A stretch of DNA of 5,355 nucleotides from Acidimicrobiaceae bacterium (GCA_003476595.1 DMTU01000077.1:11454-16808), one strand, 5' to 3'. Positions 1-4,981 are shown, numbered from the stretch's first letter. The notes: generated by a model not told the origin, from the sequence alone. A program made the numbers and translations.

Positions 1-136
1 GCTTGCCGGCGATCTCCCTCCCCGAGATCACGGCGAGGCCGAGCACGGGCACGAGCAGGCCGAGGAGGATCACGCTGCGGATGCGCAGCCACCCGATCCC
101 CGTGCCGACCCGCTGCGAGCTCATCCCAGGAAGCAT
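1..136 (-). CDS. Membrane-anchored protein, N-terminal fragment (gene cut by window edge)
   Basis: Only the first 45 residues lie in the window. They read MLPGMSSQRV, a short basic stretch with WLRIR, then a hydrophobic segment at about residues 22-38 (VILLGLLVPVLGLAVISG) followed by charged residues. This is an uncleaved signal anchor or first membrane helix. The pattern Arg-x-Arg-Ser followed by LLxLLVPxLGLA resembles the start of actinobacterial sensor proteins with a periplasmic nitrate/nitrite-sensing type domain (histidine kinases or diguanylate cyclases), but that is a resemblance in about 20 residues and not an assignment. The start is uncertain. ATG at 136 and ATG at 124 are in frame and neither has a clear Shine-Dalgarno. 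A GTG at 175 is also in frame and overlaps the stop of the upstream gene as GTGA, which would add a proline-rich leader (GAPPPPPG). It is the third gene of the gyrA-strand cluster. Confidence 0.55.
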   Translation of the reverse strand, partial: MLPGMSSQRVGTGIGWLRIRSVILLGLLVPVLGLAVISGREIAGK

Positions 137-171
137 GCCCGGTGGGGGTGGCGGTGCACCATGGCCTCGGG

Positions 172-507
172 TCACCCGTCGGGTCGAGGTGGCGCCTCCA
201 GGCGGAGGGAGCGCTCCGCCCGAGCGGTGGCCCGCCGGTCCCCGACGACCACCGTGACCTCGACGAGGTCGCCTCGGGCCTGGTAGTCGATCAGCTCGGC
301 GCCGTTGGCCTCGGCCACGGATCGGGCCGCGCCCTCGCCCTCGAGCGCGCCGGCCAGGGCGGCGGCATCGGCGGCGGAGCGGGCCTCGGCCCGTTGGACC
401 GTGGCGCGGACGAGCAACCCGGTGGGGACGAGCAGGAGCCCGGCGAGCACGAGGACGACGGCCCACAGCGGTGTGGCCTGCCCTCGGTCGGAGCGGTGGA
501 TGGACAT
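172..507 (-). CDS. TadE/TadG-like (Rv3654c-type) pilus/secretion-associated small membrane protein
   Basis: A protein of 111 aa. After a short basic N-terminus ending in DRGQATP (residues 7-13) comes one hydrophobic segment at about 14-33. It is followed by a helix with QRAEARSAADAAALAGA at 38-54, the characteristic motif of TadE/TadG-like pseudopilins and of actinobacterial Rv3654c-like proteins. The rest (about 60-104) is a small alpha/beta region with a strand-like LVEVTVVVGD. Family members have a type III (prepilin-like) signal whose cleavage would fall near Gly9 or Ala11; they act at the membrane in tad/flp pilus or related secretion systems. Here it stands alone, with no tad ATPase or prepilin peptidase in view. 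I chose ATG at 507 over a TTG 21 bases upstream because GGGAGGT lies 4 nt before the ATG. It sits 48 nt after gyrA on the same strand, so cotranscription is likely. Confidence 0.78.
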   Translation of the reverse strand: MSIHRSDRGQATPLWAVVLVLAGLLLVPTGLLVRATVQRAEARSAADAAALAGALEGEGAARSVAEANGAELIDYQARGDLVEVTVVVGDRRATARAERSLRLEAPPRPDG

Positions 508-511
508 GGCG

Positions 512-518
512 ACCTCCC
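512..518 (-). promoter_or_regulatory. Shine-Dalgarno of the TadE-like gene, complementary to sequence next to the gyrA stop
   Basis: The minus strand reads GGGAGGT, 4 nt before ATG 507, which decides the start. GGGAGG (513-518) is perfectly complementary to CCTCCC at 549-554, which lies immediately after (and within one ribosome footprint of) the gyrA stop codon at 556-558. Pairing would hide the site unless a ribosome finishing gyrA opens it. That regulatory reading is inference. Confidence 0.6.
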
Positions 519-555
519 AGGGGTGCAACCCGGGGGAAGTCGCCCAGCGGGAGGG

Positions 556-3036
556 CTACTCCTCGCTGTCCTCGGAGAACAGTACCGGTGCCACGGCGGC
601 GACGTGGACGTCGTCGGAGACGTCCATGACCTTCACGCCGGTGGCGTCGCGACCCTGGGACGAGATGCCCCGGACCTCCATGCGGATGGTGGTGCCGGTG
701 GAGGCGATGACGAAGATCTCGTCGTCGATGCCGACCATGAACGCGGAGACGACCTCGCCCTTCTTGGCCGTGATCTTGATGCCCCGGACGCCCTGGCCAC
801 CGCGGCCCTGGGAGTTGAACTTGTCCAGCTGGGTGCGCTTGCCGTAGCCGGCGGTGGTGACGATGAGGATGGCGGTGTCGTCCCGGGCGACGTCGCAGGA
901 CACGACCTGGTCCTCGTCGTCCTTGAGCTTCATGCCCCGCACGCCGGCGGCGGCCCGGCCCATCGAGCGGACCTCGCTCTCGTTGAACCGGATGGTCATG
1001 CCCCGCTTGGACACCATGAAGATGTCCGAGTTGCCGTCGGTGGGCAGGACCTTGACCAGCTCGTCGCCGTCGCGGAGGTTGATGGCGATCAGCCCGGTGC
1101 GCAGCCCCGAGTCGTACTCGGAGAACTTCGTCTTCTTGACCTGGCCCTGCTTGGTGGCGAAGAAGAGGTACGGCGCGGTCTCGTAGTCGCGGGTGTCGAT
1201 GATGGCCTCGACCCGCTCGTCCGGCTCGAGCTGGAGCAGGTTCACGATGGCGGTGCCCCGGGCCGTGCGGTCCTTCTTGGGGATCTCGTGGGCCTTGAGG
1301 CGGTACACCTTGCCGCGGTTGGAGAAGAACAGCAGGTAGGCGTGGGCCGTGGTGGTGAGGATCTTGGTGACGTAGTCCTCGTCGCGCAGCTTGGCGCCGG
1401 CCACGCCCCGACCGCCGCGGCCCTGCCGGCGGAAGCTGTCGGCCTCGACGGTCTTGATGTAGCCGCGGTGGGACAGGGTGACGACGAGCTCCTCGTCGTC
1501 GATGAGGTCCTCGATGTCGATGTCGCCGGGGTCGAGGGTGATCTCGGAGCGGCGGTCGGTGGCGTAGTCGGCCCGGATCTGGACCAGCTCGTCCTTGATG
1601 ACCTGGCGGAGGCGGGCGTCGTCGGCCAGGATCGCCTCGAGCTCGGCGATGGTCTCGCGCAGCTCGGCCAGCTCGGACTCGAGCTGCTCCCGGCCGAGCC
1701 GGGTCAGGCGCGACAGCTGCATGTCGAGGATGTGCTCGGCCTGCACGTCGGAGAACTCGAAGGGCTCGGCGATGAGCGCCTCGCGGGCTGCGGGCTTGTC
1801 GGCCGAGGCCCGGATGGCGGCGATGATCTCGTCGATCAGGTCGAGGGCCTTGATGAGGCCTTCGACGATGTGGGCCCGGTCCCGTGCCTTGCGCAGGCGG
1901 AACTCGGAGCGCCGGGTGATGACCTCGATCTGGTGCCCGACGTAGGACTGCAGGGCCTGGAGGAGGTTGAGGGTGCGGGGCACGCCGTCGACCAGTGCGA
2001 CCATGTTGATCGAGTAGCTGGTCTGCAGCGGGGTGTGCTTGTAGAGGTTGTTGAGCACGACGAGGCCCGGGGCGTCGCGCTTGAGGGTGATCTCGAGCTT
2101 GGTCGCGCCCTTGGCCGAAGCGTCGTTGACGTCGGCGATGCCCTCGACGACCTTGTCGTTGACCAGCTCCTTGATCTTGGCGGCGGTGGCCGAGATCGAG
2201 GTCTGGTACGGCATCTCGGTGACGACGATGGTGTCGCGCTGCTTGCCCTCGATGATCTCGGCCCGGGCCCGCAGCTTCACCGTGCCCTTGCCGGTGGTGT
2301 AGGCGTCGATCACGCCCTGGCGGCCCATGAGCAGGGCGCCGGTGGGGAAGTCCGGCGCCTTCACGAACTTCATCAGGTCCTCGACCTGGGCCTCGGGGTT
2401 CTCGAGGAGGTGGACGGTGGCGTCGATGACCTCGCCCAGGTTGTGGGGCGGGATCTTCGTGGCCATGCCGACGGCGATGCCCTCGGAGCCGTTGACGAGC
2501 AGGTTCGGGAACCGGGCCGGGAGGACCGAGGGCTCGGTGAACTCCCCGCTGTAGGTGTCGGTGAAGTCGACGGTCTCCTCGTTGATGCCGTCGAGGAGGC
2601 GCATGGCCAGGTTGGACAGGCGGCACTCGGTGTAGCGGGCGGCGGCGGGACCGAAGTCGGGGCTGCCGTAGTTGCCGTGGAAGTCGACCAGCGGGTGGCG
2701 CAGGGAGAAGGGCTGGGCCATGCGCACGAGGGCGTCGTAGATGGCGCCGTCGCCGTGGGGGTGGAAGTGGCCCATGACGTGGCCGGTGATGCGGGCGCAC
2801 TTCATGTGGCTGCGGTCGGGGCGGGCGCCGATGTCCTCCATGCCCCACAGGATCCGGCGGTGCACGGGCTTGAGGCCGTCACGCGCATCGGGCAGGGCCC
2901 GCTGCATGATCACCGACATCGCGTACTCGAGGAACGAGTTCTCCATCTCGTCCTGGAGCTGGATCGGCTCGATGTCGAAGTGCTCTTCGTCGGTGGCCGT
3001 GCCGTCGCCGGGCGGCGGGGGGCTCTGATCAGACAC
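556..3036 (-). CDS. gyrA: DNA gyrase subunit A (type IIA topoisomerase, breakage-reunion subunit)
   Basis: GyrA makes the double-strand break and passage in the A2B2 gyrase that introduces negative supercoils with ATP hydrolysed by GyrB; it is cytoplasmic and essential. The protein is 826 aa, normal length. Residues about 30-500 are the breakage-reunion domain: winged helix with HPHGDGAIYD at 92-101, catalytic Tyr135 preceded by Arg134 (AARYTECRL), then tower, coiled coil and exit gate (about 375-500). Residues about 510-815 form a six-bladed beta-pinwheel. The GyrA box QGRGGRG at 538-544 (bases 1405-1425) marks gyrase rather than topoisomerase IV. A second, related motif QGRGGQG lies at 743-749 (790-810). 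The acidic tail is short (SEDSEE). GTG at 3036 is the only ATG/GTG/TTG start after the in-frame stop at 3082-3084 and has AGGAG 7 nt upstream. Position 97 (E. coli Ser83) is Gly, while Asp101 (E. coli Asp87) is kept. gyrB is not adjacent upstream. Confidence 0.98.
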   Translation of the reverse strand: MSDQSPPPPGDGTATDEEHFDIEPIQLQDEMENSFLEYAMSVIMQRALPDARDGLKPVHRRILWGMEDIGARPDRSHMKCARITGHVMGHFHPHGDGAIYDALVRMAQPFSLRHPLVDFHGNYGSPDFGPAAARYTECRLSNLAMRLLDGINEETVDFTDTYSGEFTEPSVLPARFPNLLVNGSEGIAVGMATKIPPHNLGEVIDATVHLLENPEAQVEDLMKFVKAPDFPTGALLMGRQGVIDAYTTGKGTVKLRARAEIIEGKQRDTIVVTEMPYQTSISATAAKIKELVNDKVVEGIADVNDASAKGATKLEITLKRDAPGLVVLNNLYKHTPLQTSYSINMVALVDGVPRTLNLLQALQSYVGHQIEVITRRSEFRLRKARDRAHIVEGLIKALDLIDEIIAAIRASADKPAAREALIAEPFEFSDVQAEHILDMQLSRLTRLGREQLESELAELRETIAELEAILADDARLRQVIKDELVQIRADYATDRRSEITLDPGDIDIEDLIDDEELVVTLSHRGYIKTVEADSFRRQGRGGRGVAGAKLRDEDYVTKILTTTAHAYLLFFSNRGKVYRLKAHEIPKKDRTARGTAIVNLLQLEPDERVEAIIDTRDYETAPYLFFATKQGQVKKTKFSEYDSGLRTGLIAINLRDGDELVKVLPTDGNSDIFMVSKRGMTIRFNESEVRSMGRAAAGVRGMKLKDDEDQVVSCDVARDDTAILIVTTAGYGKRTQLDKFNSQGRGGQGVRGIKITAKKGEVVSAFMVGIDDEIFVIASTGTTIRMEVRGISSQGRDATGVKVMDVSDDVHVAAVAPVLFSEDSEE

Positions 3037-3043
3037 GGGCAGG

Positions 3044-3048
3044 CTCCT
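3044..3048 (-). promoter_or_regulatory. Shine-Dalgarno of gyrA
   Basis: AGGAG on the minus strand, 7 nt before the GTG at 3036. It supports the non-ATG start; the next in-frame Met is residue 31, which would remove part of the N-terminal arm conserved before the winged-helix domain. Confidence 0.8.
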
Positions 3049-3098
3049 GGCGGTGGGCGGTGGGTGCAGCCGGCGGGTCGATCACCGTGTCGCGCACC

Positions 3099-3115
3099 GC
3101 TCCCCGTGGGGGAGC
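3099..3115 (-). promoter_or_regulatory. Hairpin in the gyrA leader
   Basis: GCTCCCC-GTG-GGGGAGC on the plus strand forms a perfect 7-bp stem with a 3-nt loop on either strand. In the gyrA transcript it lies about 63 nt before the start codon. No U-run follows on the minus strand, so it is not a classical terminator. It could be a leader stability element or pause site. Function is inferred only from position. Confidence 0.45.
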
Positions 3116-3141
3116 CGGGGGCACAGGGGTGACCTCTCGGC

Positions 3142-3161
3142 GAATCACAACAGGGTGATTC
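3142..3161. promoter_or_regulatory. Perfect inverted repeat GAATCAC-N6-GTGATTC at the gyrA start site: candidate operator
   Basis: Two perfect 7-bp arms (3142-3148 and 3155-3161) are separated by AACAGG. The right arm shares four bases with the TAGAAT -10, and the centre of symmetry falls at the expected transcription start. A 20-bp two-fold symmetric site at this spot is a typical place for a repressor dimer. I do not recognise the sequence as a site of a named regulator; it does not match the actinobacterial LexA box. It could alternatively fold as a short hairpin at the 5' end of the RNA. Confidence 0.5.
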
Positions 3162-3163
3162 TA
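3158..3163 (-). promoter_or_regulatory. Candidate -10 element of the gyrA promoter
   Basis: The minus strand reads TAGAAT, a good match to the vegetative -10 consensus and the best in the intergenic region. The expected start is near 3150, giving a leader of about 115 nt. The -35 position (around 3181-3186) reads CGGGTC, a poor match, so activity would depend on the -10 or an activator. Confidence 0.45.
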
Positions 3164-3422
3164 GCCGCCAGCACCGACAGGACCCGGGAGTGACGGCGCT
3201 TCCGCACGCTCCGTGTTGGAGATGTCACGAGCGCAGCACGTCGCGAGGTGACCACGGAAAGTGTCGAGCGAATTGCCACAGAAACCGCCGAGATCGCACA
3301 TATCGGGGTTCATCGCGAGCGAGACCTGGACACAGAGCGGATCGACAGGGACGCACCGAGTGATCCACCCACGGTCCTTCCGGACCACGCCGAGCACCGA
3401 CACGGCGGGCGGGGCGGCAAGC

Positions 3423-3465
3423 GGTTGTCCGAAGTGCATGCCGCGCGACTCTGCGCGGCCCAACC
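3423..3465 (+). promoter_or_regulatory. Nested hairpin upstream of the LPRTG surface-protein gene
   Basis: The inner stem GCCGCGC (3440-3446) pairs perfectly with GCGCGGC (3453-3459) around the loop GACTCT. An outer stem GGTTG (3423-3427) pairs with CAACC (3461-3465). The structure ends 8 nt before the Shine-Dalgarno. It may be a 5' leader structure. It could also be chance pairing in GC-rich DNA, and the transcription start is unknown. Confidence 0.35.
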
Positions 3466-3473
3466 CCCCAAGC

Positions 3474-3477
3474 GGAG
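3474..3477 (+). promoter_or_regulatory. Shine-Dalgarno of the LPRTG surface-protein gene
   Basis: GGAG, 6 nt before ATG 3484. It supports this start, which also gives an intact signal peptide. Confidence 0.65.
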
Positions 3478-3483
3478 CCAGCC

Positions 3484-4626
3484 ATGCGAAACCCATCCAG
3501 CAGAGTCCTCCAGACGTTCTCCCTCCTGATCGGCGCCTTGGCGCTGGTCTTCGGCAGCGCCGGCCTCGTCGGCGCCAGCCAGCCCGAGCGCGACGGCACG
3601 ATCCACCAGTCGTTGCCGATCGCCGCCGACTCGTTCCAGCAGGAGGGTGATTGCGGGCCCGTCGGCGAGGGGACCGCCTGGCACTTCATCCTGAACAACA
3701 CGACGGTGGACACCTCCGACAGCACGCTCACCGCCACGTTCGAGAACGCCGGGACGGTCACGGCCGGCGTCCACGAGGTCACCGGCGGCGCGACCCACTA
3801 CTTCGTCGCCACCGGCGACGGCGATGTGCTCACGGCAGCGAGCGTCGACACGGAGGATGGCCAGCTTCAGCTGAGCCACGTGTGCGATGCCGATGCCGGC
3901 ACCGACGAAGGTGACACCGATGAGGGTGACGACACCGATGAGGGTGACGACAGCGACGAGGGTGACGACAGCGACGAGGGTGACGACGGCGACGCCGGCA
4001 CCGAGATGATCGCCATCTGCCACGCCCTCGGCAACGGTGAGTTCAACTTCATCGAGGTCTCGGTCGAGGGTGTCCTCGAGGGCCATGCCGGGGACAGCCA
4101 CCAGGAAGGCGACGACATCATCCCGGCCTTCGGCGACTTCCCGGGACAGAACACCACGGCGACCGAGCTCACGGAGGCCGACTGCGACGTCGAGGAGGCC
4201 CCGACCGACCCCGACGACGGTGACGACAGCGACGAGAACGACGAGGGCGACGACGACTCCGACGAGGGCGACGACGGCTCGGACGAGGGCGACGATGGTG
4301 ACGACACCGAAGAGGGTGGCGAGACCGTCGAGGAGACCGACTCCGACACCGACGTCGAGGGTGACGAGGTCGTCCGCAACCCGGTGACCCCGGCGACGCC
4401 GGCCGAGCCCGGGGTCAACCCGGCCACGCCGGCCAGCCCGGCGCAGCCCGCCGTCGAGAGCGCCACCGACCGCGACACGCAGGTCCTCGGCGCCCAGACG
4501 GTCCGTTCGCTGCCCCGCACCGGTGACGAGAACACGTACCTGGCTGCGCTCGGCCTCGGCCTGGTGCTGCTCGGCTTCGGCTTCCACGTGACGAGCACCC
4601 GCCTCCGCGCGGCGCGGACGAGCTGA
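3484..4626 (+). CDS. LPRTG-anchored, highly acidic, lysine-free cell-wall surface protein with an ICH-motif domain
   Basis: A protein of 380 aa. Signal peptide 1-31 (basic start, hydrophobic core about 12-29, likely cut VGA31|S32). Domain 1 (about 55-135) is bracketed by Cys57 and Cys134, with WHFILN at 66-71 and LSHVC at 130-134, a pattern seen in other actinobacterial wall-anchored proteins. An Asp/Glu linker (135-171) with DxDEGD repeats leads to domain 2 (about 176-234). That domain holds ICHALGNG, FIEVSV, GH (200-201), H206 and DDIIP (210-214), closing with Cys234. A second acidic stretch (244-295) precedes a Pro/Ala/Thr wall-spanning segment (299-323). The sortase signal is LPRTG (343-347, expected cut Thr346|Gly347), followed by a hydrophobic segment at 353-367 and the basic tail RLRAARTS. 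There is no lysine in the whole protein and no Lys or Arg between residues 37 and 297. The cysteine pairs suggest one disulfide per domain. The ligand is unknown. No sortase gene is in view. It is divergent from gyrA and followed by its own terminator. Confidence 0.9.
   Translation: MRNPSSRVLQTFSLLIGALALVFGSAGLVGASQPERDGTIHQSLPIAADSFQQEGDCGPVGEGTAWHFILNNTTVDTSDSTLTATFENAGTVTAGVHEVTGGATHYFVATGDGDVLTAASVDTEDGQLQLSHVCDADAGTDEGDTDEGDDTDEGDDSDEGDDSDEGDDGDAGTEMIAICHALGNGEFNFIEVSVEGVLEGHAGDSHQEGDDIIPAFGDFPGQNTTATELTEADCDVEEAPTDPDDGDDSDENDEGDDDSDEGDDGSDEGDDGDDTEEGGETVEETDSDTDVEGDEVVRNPVTPATPAEPGVNPATPASPAQPAVESATDRDTQVLGAQTVRSLPRTGDENTYLAALGLGLVLLGFGFHVTSTRLRAARTS
3913..3984 (+). repeat. Tandem 18-bp repeat, four units, encoding DxDEGD
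   Basis: Four in-frame units starting at 3913, 3931, 3949 and 3967. Units 1 and 2 are identical (GACACCGATGAGGGTGAC), and units 3 and 4 are identical (GACAGCGACGAGGGTGAC). A partial copy precedes them. The repeat encodes the acidic linker at residues 144-167. The near-perfect identity of neighbours points to recent unit duplication, so copy number may vary between strains. Confidence 0.9.
4213..4305 (+). repeat. Second, degenerate acidic repeat tract (DEGDD-type)
   Basis: Codons 244-274 repeat imperfect GDDxDEGDD units with varying Ser, Gly and Asn. The units are less regular at DNA level than the 3913 tract, so this is probably an older array of the same linker type. Acidic residues continue to about residue 295. 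It separates the ICH domain from the proline-rich wall segment. Confidence 0.75.
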
Positions 4627-4647
4627 CCGACCGCACATGGGAACCAC

Positions 4648-4679
4648 GCGGAGCCGCCCGGCCATCCGGGCGGCTCCGC
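4648..4679 (+). terminator. Strong hairpin terminator of the LPRTG gene
   Basis: GCGGAGCCGCCCGG pairs perfectly with CCGGGCGGCTCCGC: a 14-bp stem around the loop CCAT, starting 21 nt after the stop codon. There is no T-run after it. Such hairpins without a U-tract are common at gene ends in GC-rich actinobacteria. It separates this gene's transcript from the next one. Confidence 0.8.
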
Positions 4680-4767
4680 CGCGTTCGGAGGGTGCTCGTC
4701 ACCACGCAGCGAGGCGGACGGAAGGGTCGGACCGGCCTGAACCGGAAGGTCCGGAAGTGACGATCGG

Positions 4768-4773
4768 TTGACA
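4768..4773 (+). promoter_or_regulatory. Candidate -35 element TTGACA for the second exported-protein gene
   Basis: A perfect match to the vegetative -35 consensus. The -10 position at 17-bp spacing (4791-4796) reads TGCGCT, a poor match, so this promoter would be weak or activator-dependent, or the match may be chance. The spacer is almost entirely filled by the 4774-4791 palindrome. Confidence 0.35.
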
Positions 4774-4791
4774 ATGGGCCGTTCGGCCCAT
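4774..4791. repeat. Perfect palindrome ATGGGCC-GTTC-GGCCCAT: candidate operator
   Basis: Perfect 7-bp arms with a 4-bp centre, starting at the base after TTGACA. As DNA it would be an operator inside the promoter spacer; as RNA, a hairpin. It is not followed by a T-run, and a stronger terminator already lies 95 bp upstream, so an operator is the better guess. Confidence 0.45.
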
Positions 4792-4865
4792 GCGCTGACC
4801 GCTGAGAGTGAGCACACTGTCACTTACGGCGTTCACAGCGTCGGAATCCTACGGAACGCGATGAT

Positions 4866-4974
4866 CCGCACGGCTCACCTCTCGGGGTGAACTCGGCCGC
4901 CTAACGGCCGTGCGGGGAGTGAGTGGCGAGACCGGTCCGTTCTGACCCAGGCGATGGGCAGATGACCGGTCGCC
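4866..4974 (+). ncRNA. Candidate structured 5' leader with mutually exclusive helices
   Basis: Helix A: CCGCACGGC (4866-4874) pairs perfectly with GCCGTGCGG (4907-4915), enclosing a small hairpin TCACC/GGTGA (4875-4879, 4886-4890). Competing helix B: CGGCCG (4894-4899) with CGGCCG (4905-4910), loop CCTAA, which uses part of the 3' arm of A. Helix C: GGCGA-(GA)-CCGGTC (4925-4937) pairs with GACCGGTCGCC (4964-4974), 11 bp with one bulge, capped by CTG-a-CCCA/TGGGCAG (4942-4961). I compared it by eye with c-di-GMP-I and ydaO-type c-di-AMP riboswitch consensus features and it does not match either convincingly. Pairing comes easily in GC-rich DNA, so this is a candidate only. Confidence 0.4.
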
Positions 4975-4981
4975 AGCTTCC

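Larger units (their letters stand above)
3037..3483. other. Divergent intergenic region between gyrA and the surface-protein gene
   Basis: A stretch of 447 bp with no credible gene. Open frames exist on both strands, but their third codon positions are not GC-biased like those of the real genes, they overlap each other, and their products are low-complexity and unlike known folds. The part at about 3190-3380 is less GC-rich than the genes. The region contains the gyrA promoter candidate, the 3142-3161 inverted repeat, the 3099-3115 leader hairpin and the 3423-3465 nested hairpin, each listed separately. A possible weak plus-strand -35, TTGCCA at 3273-3278, precedes the AT-richest spot (CACATAT, 3297-3303), but I see no convincing -10 there. 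Confidence 0.7.

Noticed and set aside
556..3036. Topoisomerase IV subunit ParC in place of GyrA
   Set aside because: A canonical GyrA box and a full six-blade C-terminal domain are present, which mark gyrase.
142..3132. Plus-strand open frame of 996 codons antisense to gyrA
   Set aside because: It mirrors gyrA in a GC-rich genome where stop codons are rare. Its product is Gly/Asp/Val/Leu-rich with no recognisable fold, and gyrA on the other strand is certain.
3248..3529. Small plus-strand frame in the gyrA upstream region starting GTG
   Set aside because: Third codon positions are not GC-biased, there is no good ribosome site, the product is hydrophilic and unstructured, and it overlaps the signal-peptide region of the real gene in another frame.
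3225..3782. Minus-strand frame spanning the divergent region
   Set aside because: Overlaps the start of a certain gene on the other strand, and its composition does not look coding.
3913..4305. CRISPR-like array
   Set aside because: The repeats are contiguous in-frame codons with no unique spacers and encode an acidic linker.
3310..4665. Minus-strand frame of 451 codons opposite the surface-protein gene
   Set aside because: Its Val-rich repeats are the antisense reading of the Asp/Glu repeats. The plus-strand gene has a signal peptide, an LPRTG signal and a ribosome site.
4774..4791. Terminator hairpin
   Set aside because: The stem is only 7 bp without a T-run, lies 148 bp after the stop, and follows a much stronger 14-bp hairpin.
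3867..4823. Minus-strand Ser/Pro-rich frame of 318 codons
   Set aside because: The SSPSS repeats are another antisense reading of the acidic repeat. It also runs through the terminator hairpin and has no domain evidence.
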